Shown here: positions 57,701 to 64,000 of the stretch, in pieces
Layout of the letters: every line of letters starts with the position of its first letter
Numbering within the stretch: the stretch's first letter is position 1
Assembly: GCA_039720395.1 (NCBI GenBank)
Contig: CM077826.1
Span: 19,097,053 to 19,161,052, forward strand
DNA from: Liquidambar formosana
Taxonomy: Eukaryota; Streptophyta; Magnoliopsida; Saxifragales; Altingiaceae
Direction of reading: 5' to 3'
DNA length: 64,000 nt
Translations under genes and position numbers: made by a program
The notes under the pieces: model-generated
What the model saw: only the letters and a program-made list of their open reading frames with translations
Database searches by the model: none
Told to the model about the DNA's origin: nothing

Positions 57701-58675
57701 GAGATGAACTTCTATGCATCTGTATACATGGGCCACGTGGTATCACAGGTCAAGCAAGGTGAGATTATAAGGTCAAAAAATATGCTGACAATCTCACTCT
57801 ATTTTACTTTGATTAACCCTTGACACCGCGTGACCGTGTTATAGATACACAGAAGTTCTTCTCGAAAGTCTTGCAAAGTTGCAAGTCTTTTCCACAAGGT
57901 GGCTGATCTTCTTGACTGACATTCGAGGCATCAACAAATTGAAGTCACTGAATAGTGGGGCCTTTAATGCAATCACCTCCTTGTATGCGGGAGGAAAAAA
58001 CCTTAGGGGGAAATTACAAATTGATCTGACTACGTGTAAATTATTACAGATAGTAGCCATTCTCAGTAAAGTGAAATGTAATTCCCTAATGAAAATCAAG
58101 ATTTGTTTAACTGGACCTTGATTTGTAGAGAAACAAGCTATCTCTCTCATTATTATTTAGACAATCGATAGAACCTATCCTAATTTCTTTAATATTAACA
58201 AATAAATGTTAATACTCCTCCATGAACCTGAAGTCAAGATCACTTATACAACAAATAAGACAAATGCCTTTAGACTGCCATGTCATTGACACCTCTCCTT
58301 ATTTGAGGAAGTCTAAATCATTTTGCTTAACTTTGCTTGTTGGGACTGTACTTGATTCTACATTTTGCGTCATTATTTATAAATTACATGAGACATCTTC
58401 TAATGAATGAAAAGACTGGCAGCACACTTGATTGCACACTAGCTGAGACACATTTGCTTTGAACAAGCTTACACCCTTCTTTGGTGCGGCATGCAAAGTC
58501 AAGTAGAGGTGAACTTTTTTTTGTTTTTTTTTTTTTTTTTTTTTTTAAGAGATAGGTCATCTTACACGTCGAAGCTCTATATTCAGTTTTCTAAAAAACA
58601 TTTTTCACAGCACTGCATGCTCAGAGCTTTGCAAGTCGAAGTCTCGAATTCTTGGCCTCCATTGGGTTAATAAAT
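57701..58675. other. Intergenic, upstream of WAK-like gene
   Basis: No convincing gene. The small frames at 57839-58150 and 58222-58410 lack domains. A T run lies at 58524-58547. The 130 bp before 58676 may include the promoter and leader of the WAK-like gene, but no core element is clear. Confidence 0.4.
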
Positions 58676-59428
58676 ATGCACTGTCCAAAGATGATCATGA
58701 GGAACGACATTGTCGTCTTCTTAGCATGCACAATCTCAATCCTTCAGCTAGCCGTTTCTTCCACATCAACCACGTGCAACCGATCATGCGGCAACAGCAG
58801 CAAACCTGTCCCCTTTCCATTCGGATTCTCCTCCGCTTGCCAAATCCAGCTAAACTGCAGCACAATGGGCCACATCCTCGTCGGTGAGTTTCCCGTTCGA
58901 AGTATAGACTCTGATAGCATTCTCGTGGAGCTCCAAGCCAGATGTGACCGCTCCATTGACACCCTCCACCAACTCTTCAACCACAACTACGCACCGACCA
59001 CGCGTAACGGAATCCTGTTGCGGAACTGCAGTCTCCCAATGTCGCCATGCATGACACCGACGGCTATGGTAAAAACTAATTTCCAGCTACTTAGTTGCAA
59101 TTCCAATATCAATTCCACAAACTGCTATGCAGAGACGACAACCGAAGGGAATTCTTTTATTCAATATGATAACGTGACCCGGAGCGGCTGTAAGTATCTA
59201 TTTTCCGCAATTTTGGGGGGGTTTTCCGAGGTTCCGAGGTCTTCGGTAGATTTTCAGGTGGTTCAGGTGGGGTGGTGGCTAGATGGACCTTGCCAATGTT
59301 CCCAAGATGCCAATTGTACTAAACTTGTGTCCCCAGCCAACGGACGCCAGGCATATCGGTGCCAGTGCAGACAAGGATTCATTGGCGATGGGTACCAGGC
59401 CGGTCTCGGCTGCCAAAAGGGCAATTAA
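58676..59428 (+). CDS. WAK-like receptor ectodomain (kinase not seen)
   Basis: 250 residues from the ATG at 58676. A signal peptide (NDIVVFLACTISILQLAVSS, about 11-35) is followed by a GUB_WAK-type cysteine-rich region (CNRSCG, VPFPFGFSSACQIQLNC, about 38-80). A long extracellular part comes next, then a C-terminal EGF-like stretch (CQCSQDANCTK, YRCQCRQGFIGDGY). This is the layout of the wall-associated-kinase-like 14/21 ectodomain, which contacts the cell wall. In those genes the ectodomain exon continues to a membrane helix and kinase. Here TAA follows CQKGN, no GT donor lies at the usual place, and no kinase exon is recognised up to 64000. It may be a truncated receptor, a secreted WAK-like protein, or a gene spliced to exons beyond the window. 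Codon use is more GC-rich than its surroundings. Confidence 0.8.
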   Translation: MHCPKMIMRNDIVVFLACTISILQLAVSSTSTTCNRSCGNSSKPVPFPFGFSSACQIQLNCSTMGHILVGEFPVRSIDSDSILVELQARCDRSIDTLHQLFNHNYAPTTRNGILLRNCSLPMSPCMTPTAMVKTNFQLLSCNSNINSTNCYAETTTEGNSFIQYDNVTRSGCKYLFSAILGGFSEVPRSSVDFQVVQVGWWLDGPCQCSQDANCTKLVSPANGRQAYRCQCRQGFIGDGYQAGLGCQKGN

Positions 59429-62400
59429 CTTTCTGATGCAAGAATCCAATATGTGATTGCTTATTTTTTAAAATATATACTCCAATAATTTACATTTAAT
59501 GAAACAAGAACACGGCAGTTAAACTTAAGGAGAAGGTCTTGGGTTCGATTTCTACTCTTGAAATTAGTCATCAAATAAGTTTATCTTAAGTGTCAATAGA
59601 CGTAGAGTAATGAGTAATCTCACTTATGTTAAGGGGATTAGTCATGCTACAGTTAGTGCTGTACATATAGCATGCAATAATTGATTGAAAAAACCTAGGC
59701 AGGAAAAATCACCGTACCAAACTAAAGAACCGGCACCTGAAGCTATCAACCCTCACAGAACATAAGAGACCCATTTTAGAGAGAGAAAAGAAAGGGAGAG
59801 AGAGAAAATAGAAGAAGGAATCAGTGAGAGAGCATCAAATTTGCACGGGAAAAAAAAAGGTAACAATAGCAGAATATAGTTTTTGATATAGTTTTTTTTT
59901 AAAAAAAGGGAGAAAACATAAGGGAAAACATGTGTGAGAGAGAGAGGGGGGGAGGGAAAAGGGGGAAGGAAGAAAAGCAACGGCAGCCATGGCACAACCA
60001 CATTGGCTCAAGGAGGAGAGAAGAAGAGAAAGGAGGAAATTAAAAGGTGGCTGTAATGCGTGTTTACAGGAGAGATGGTAGGGGATAACATCATAGTAGC
60101 ATATTTAGATTGGTCGAGCTACTGGAAAAAAATTACAGTTCAATAGAAATTAGTGCTAACTGACTAGTAAATGACTACTAACTTAACTAAGAATGACTAC
60201 CAATTGTGATTATTTCCCCTAGCGCGACCAAACTAAAATTCCCCCTTACTAAAAGGTGCATGCCCATAGTTACCTTCTAGCACAACACTTTCTCCATAGT
60301 CCATACTGATTGCAACAATTGTTAGCATGGCTGTCAACTAGAGAACAGGTTTGGTGGCTTGGGCTGTGATGCCTACACTAGCCTTGCCACTTCGTTGGCG
60401 GCCTGATTCAAGCAAAGTTAGCCGAAGTATTTCCTATGCGACTCTGCTGCTGCACATTACGAAATCCGCTGCCAACATGAGAACCATTGCATCTTTTTGC
60501 CATGAAGGGCATATACCTGGGAAAACCTAAATATCTCTTGATCTTTTGGCTTTGTTAGCTGTCAGAGAATTAATCAATACTCAGACTTCGTTTTTACTCC
60601 ATTTTTTTAATTTTTATTTTATTTAATTTGCAGATTCAATCCACTCCTCAAATTTTGCTTCAGGTACTTCTCTCTGCTTATTCTACATTTTTGTCTTCTA
60701 TAATGATGATGATTTCTTATAGATATTTCATGTTTCTAAATCACCAAAATGTGATATAAAGGACTGCATTAAGAGGCATACATGGGTAAATCATACATGA
60801 TGGCATGATGAACTAAATGAATTCATTATGCTCTTAATGTATTAATAACAGAAGATAAACAATATGAAATTGATATTTTGTGGTAATTTCTTAAATAATG
60901 TACAAGAGTTTCGGTAGTGATTGGGAATTCTAACTTCAGATTTATTGTTTTTAGTTAACGATACCATGATTTTACACTAATTTCCATAAATAAAGTTTGT
61001 GAAACAAGAACAATTTTTTTTTTTTTTTTTAACTAGACGACATTTTTTTTTTTTTTTTGGGTGACTTAAAATTTAGACCTAGAGAGTATGTAAAAAAAGC
61101 AAGTCATGAGTTTCAAGTTTATGGAAGCATCAAAGTAGATCTTTATCAAATATAAAAATAATGCATTTTATCAAAAGACACGTAAAATTTTCTAAAGCCT
61201 GTCCATTTATTGTCATCACTTTTGTAGACAACAGCTCACTCATAGCCTCATAGCCATTTCCAGAGGAGTTTTTATTTTTTATTTTTTTTTTCTGTAGAAA
61301 TACGTTATAGATTTTACTCCATCACTATAACTGGCTATTGTCATTTTCCATTAATTAGCTTCAACAACTGATTTTGAAGTTTGTTATCTCGGACATGTTC
61401 TCATCTATTATGTTCACATCTGGATCTCGACTTGTTTAATGCTGCCCAAAAGGCTTGGGAGATCTTTTTATTGTCTCATTAATTGTGACTCAAGCAACGA
61501 ATGACCTAAAATGAGTACAAAGTTCTAATCCTTTCTTTCATAAGGAGATAAAGCAAAGAAAGTTAAAAAAAAAGTATATGCTTTATTGAACAAATGGTGA
61601 TTTCATCTATGTTGATTGTGTGAGAAGGAATGGAGGCCTCTTAGGTTGTAAGGTAATTTTATAATTCAATTAATCCTTAAAATGTAATAATCAATAATTT
61701 TAACTATAATAGATTTGAAGTTATAACAAAATTATCGCATTAGACAGCAACGCAAAATTAACATGTAAGTGTGAAATTTGGACAGCTTAAAAGAATTTTC
61801 AGCCATCCTTGAATTTGGTACAAGCACTTTCATGTCTAACGAAGTCATTCCGCCATGTTTTAGCTAGCATTTCAATTGCTATCAAGCATTCAAGCATCCT
61901 ATCATTTGGAAAATGAAAGTGTCTTTTTACTTCCACAATCAACTCACACATATTCCCAGAATATCAAATGATTAGTGACCTTTCTATATCGATCAACTTT
62001 GAAGATAAACAAATATTGTGGCAGCCCAACTTTTCTAAATTGCATACATCTTGAGATGGAAATATGCTACATTTGATTTATTCATAAATTTGAAGTAATG
62101 GTTTGTTGGGCACCAAACTAGCTATGAGAATTTTTCATCAAAATTTTCAAACAACTTTTTCAGAGATTTAATTTAGCAAAATAGCAGTTGAAGCTTTAAT
62201 TTTTTATCAATCGAAGTCTAAAGCATGCTAACCATCCAAAACCCTTAGCTGACTCACCTTGTAGTTATATTGGACACATGGGAGAGAGATATGAAGCAAA
62301 TGGAGAAAGTGTACTCTAAGAAAGAAAGTTTTGAGTAAATTTAAGGGTGAGAAAGAGAAACTCAGAGAACATTCAAGGATACAGTATACATCAACAATGG

Positions 62401-62797
62401 AATTTTAACTCCCGATTTTAAAGCGATGTTAATGCAAAATTGTTTCCAAAATTATATTTTGTATCTGTGCAAGCTGCATTTCGAATGTTAAATAAAAATA
62501 GGACGATAAATTTTCTATTAGTATCTTGTGCTGATTAGCTAGCCACTGAGAGATCTAAGCTTTCATTCCTTCCTAAACTATGGTTTGTCTTTGATTTCTA
62601 TAGATATGCCTTCAACATTAATTACCTCGTACTGCAACTCAGAAAATGATCTAAAATTGTGAAAAAAAAAGTGCATTAATAATCTCCAGAAAAGTTTATT
62701 TCATAAAAAAGTAGCAAAATTTCTTACATGAGTAAGTTAAACAAACCTTTAAAATTCTGATCAATTTAATTTCCAGAGAATTATTATATATGTAAAG

Positions 62798-62800
<3 letters not shown>
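59429..62800. other. Intergenic, no gene recognised
   Basis: A SINE-like unit lies at about 59510-59640 ('ggtcttgggttcgatttc'). A purine-rich segment at 59760-60010 has GA runs. A weak RNase-H-like remnant (- strand, NQAANEVARLV near 60400) suggests an old retroelement. A 26-bp segment at 60635-60660 is bordered by TTTGCAG and CAG/GTACTT and could be a small exon of the WAK-like gene, without proof. The rest is AT-rich. Confidence 0.4.

Positions 62801-62854
<54 letters not shown>
62801..62854. repeat. (CT)n microsatellite followed by (CA)n
   Basis: About 27 CT dinucleotides, then 'aacgcacacacacaca'. Confidence 0.9.
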
Positions 62855-62855
<1 letters not shown>

Positions 62856-63054
62856 ACGCACACACACACACTACTTGGAATTTTTTCTTGCTAAATTACA
62901 AACAAAGGTAAAAGGAAAAATAATTGATACCCAAGAAAAGAAAAATAAAAATAAAAAAACATGCTATGCACATGCATATAGCTAGTGACATTCAAAGAGT
63001 GATACATGTTATTCATACAGACAAAGGTAAATTCACAAAATATGAAGATATTAA

Positions 63055-63334
63055 TAACCAATGTGAGGCCCAAACAAGTGTATGAGGCCATGTCAAGGTT
63101 TATAATTAACCAATGTGGGATGTGGTATATTTCCAACACTCCCCCTCACGTGGAGGCCTAACAAGATAACGACGGGCCCATCACGTGGACAACAAAGACG
63201 GGCTCACAAGCAATGATACCAAGTTAAGTTTCCAACTTACAAGCCTAACCTTGGAAGTGAAGGGCCCAAACAAATATATGAGGTCATGTCAAGGTTTATA
63301 ATTAACCAATGTGGGATGTGGTATATTTCTAACA
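63055..63334 (-). mobile_element. TRIM-like retroelement
   Basis: A repeat of about 75-80 bp occurs at 63262-63334 and about 63060-63138 ('accaatgtgggatgtggtat', 'catgtcaaggtttataatt'). On the - strand each starts TGTTRGAAATATACC. Between them are TTGGTATCATTGC, a primer-binding-site-like sequence (about 63220-63209), and GTGAGGGGGAG (63149-63139), a polypurine tract abutting the second repeat. Short LTR, primer site and purine tract without coding make a TRIM. No target duplication was fixed. Confidence 0.65.
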
Positions 63335-64000
63335 TAAATAAATAAAAGAGAGCATAGAAACATACCTTTGCTCCAGATTATTCAATCCCCAAAGGCTTCA
63401 TAGATCCTTATGTAACGCAGCTTTTAAAACTCAAACGAAGTAATAATGTCGTCAACAACCCTCCATGACTCTAACTTTGTAAATGCTTCTCATAATACAA
63501 AACAAGTATGAATGAAATCCTATTTGGGTAAAAGAATCAATCTATTCTTTTAAAATATAAAATCTATATAGATCTGTGATTTACAAATCGATAACTAAGA
63601 AAAACATAAGAGGGGAATTTCAATTTCATTAAACTCTCATATTTTCATTTTTGTAACCGGAGCTTGTGATGTTATGAGGAAAATCAGATTATTTAAAAGT
63701 GTAATAATTGCATGAAATATGCTATGATGCATAAATACAATTATTCAATCATGACGATGTGTGGTCCTGTGACCTTTTTTCTCTCCCCATCTTAACCAAA
63801 AGTCAAAAAAAAGAAGCATAAATATAATTGTTAATGTCATCCCAAAAGATCCATACATTACTTAATTCAGCTGATTCTTAAAATTAAAAACAACCAAACA
63901 ATCAATGACAGTTAAAATTCCAAAATGAAGTACTCTTTGTCATCTTATGATCTCTGCTCTAATGTGTTGATCTCACATATTTTCTCCATGGATGAGATCT
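63335..64000. other. Window end, no gene recognised
   Basis: AT-rich DNA without recognisable coding, repeats or termini. Confidence 0.5.

Noticed and set aside
60340..60480. Possible RNase H remnant on the minus strand
   Set aside because: Only about a dozen residues (NQAANEVARLV) look right and the flanks are frame-broken, so it is noted in the intergenic entry but not called separately.

Overview
The window is nuclear DNA from a flowering plant, most likely a eudicot and possibly woody. The evidence is GT-AG introns, long AT-rich intergenic DNA, plant-only gene families and a dense layer of plant transposons. I cannot name the species. No prokaryotic feature, rRNA, tRNA gene or CRISPR array was recognised.

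The backbone is a tandem cluster of six related G-type-lectin S-receptor-like kinases (CES101-like class), all on the + strand, with seven-exon structure and shared upstream and downstream blocks. RLK1 (1.9-2.7 kb) is an exon-1 relic. RLK2 (4.7-8.4 kb) has full lectin, PAN, membrane and kinase parts, but a 720-bp retrotransposon-like insertion sits in its last exon. RLK3 (9.6-12.3 kb) and RLK4 (14.9-17.9 kb) are pseudogenes. RLK5 (22.8-25.7 kb) has an unbroken spliced reading frame but no lectin domain. RLK6 (45.2-55.2 kb) is also lectin-less, has a 7.9-kb first intron full of transposons, and carries one nonsense codon in its kinase. The copies differ by deletion, frameshift and insertion, a typical birth-and-death picture for a receptor family.

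Other genes: a decayed last exon of an NPF/NRT1-PTR transporter (18 kb), a small two-exon mitochondrial ribosomal protein uL30 gene on the - strand (19.6-20.0 kb), and the ectodomain of a WAK-like receptor kinase (58.7-59.4 kb) with no kinase visible in the window.

Between RLK5 and RLK6 lie two Helitrons, one inside the other (26.5-29.0 kb), and then a 15-kb LTR retrotransposon derivative without coding capacity (29.3-44.4 kb, target duplication GTCCA). Its left LTR is split by a 9.87-kb CACTA element (29515-39388, target duplication ATA). That element has apparently intact TNP2-like and TNPA-like genes and carries four exons of a host Tim17/22/23-family gene. In RLK6 intron 1, two hAT elements and the DNA between them share one outer 8-bp duplication (AGCAAAAG), as expected if the whole 5.5-kb block moved as one composite transposon. 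A Helitron lies in one of the two hATs, and the other hAT supplies the empty site. Several MITEs, SINE-like and LINE-like remnants fill the rest.
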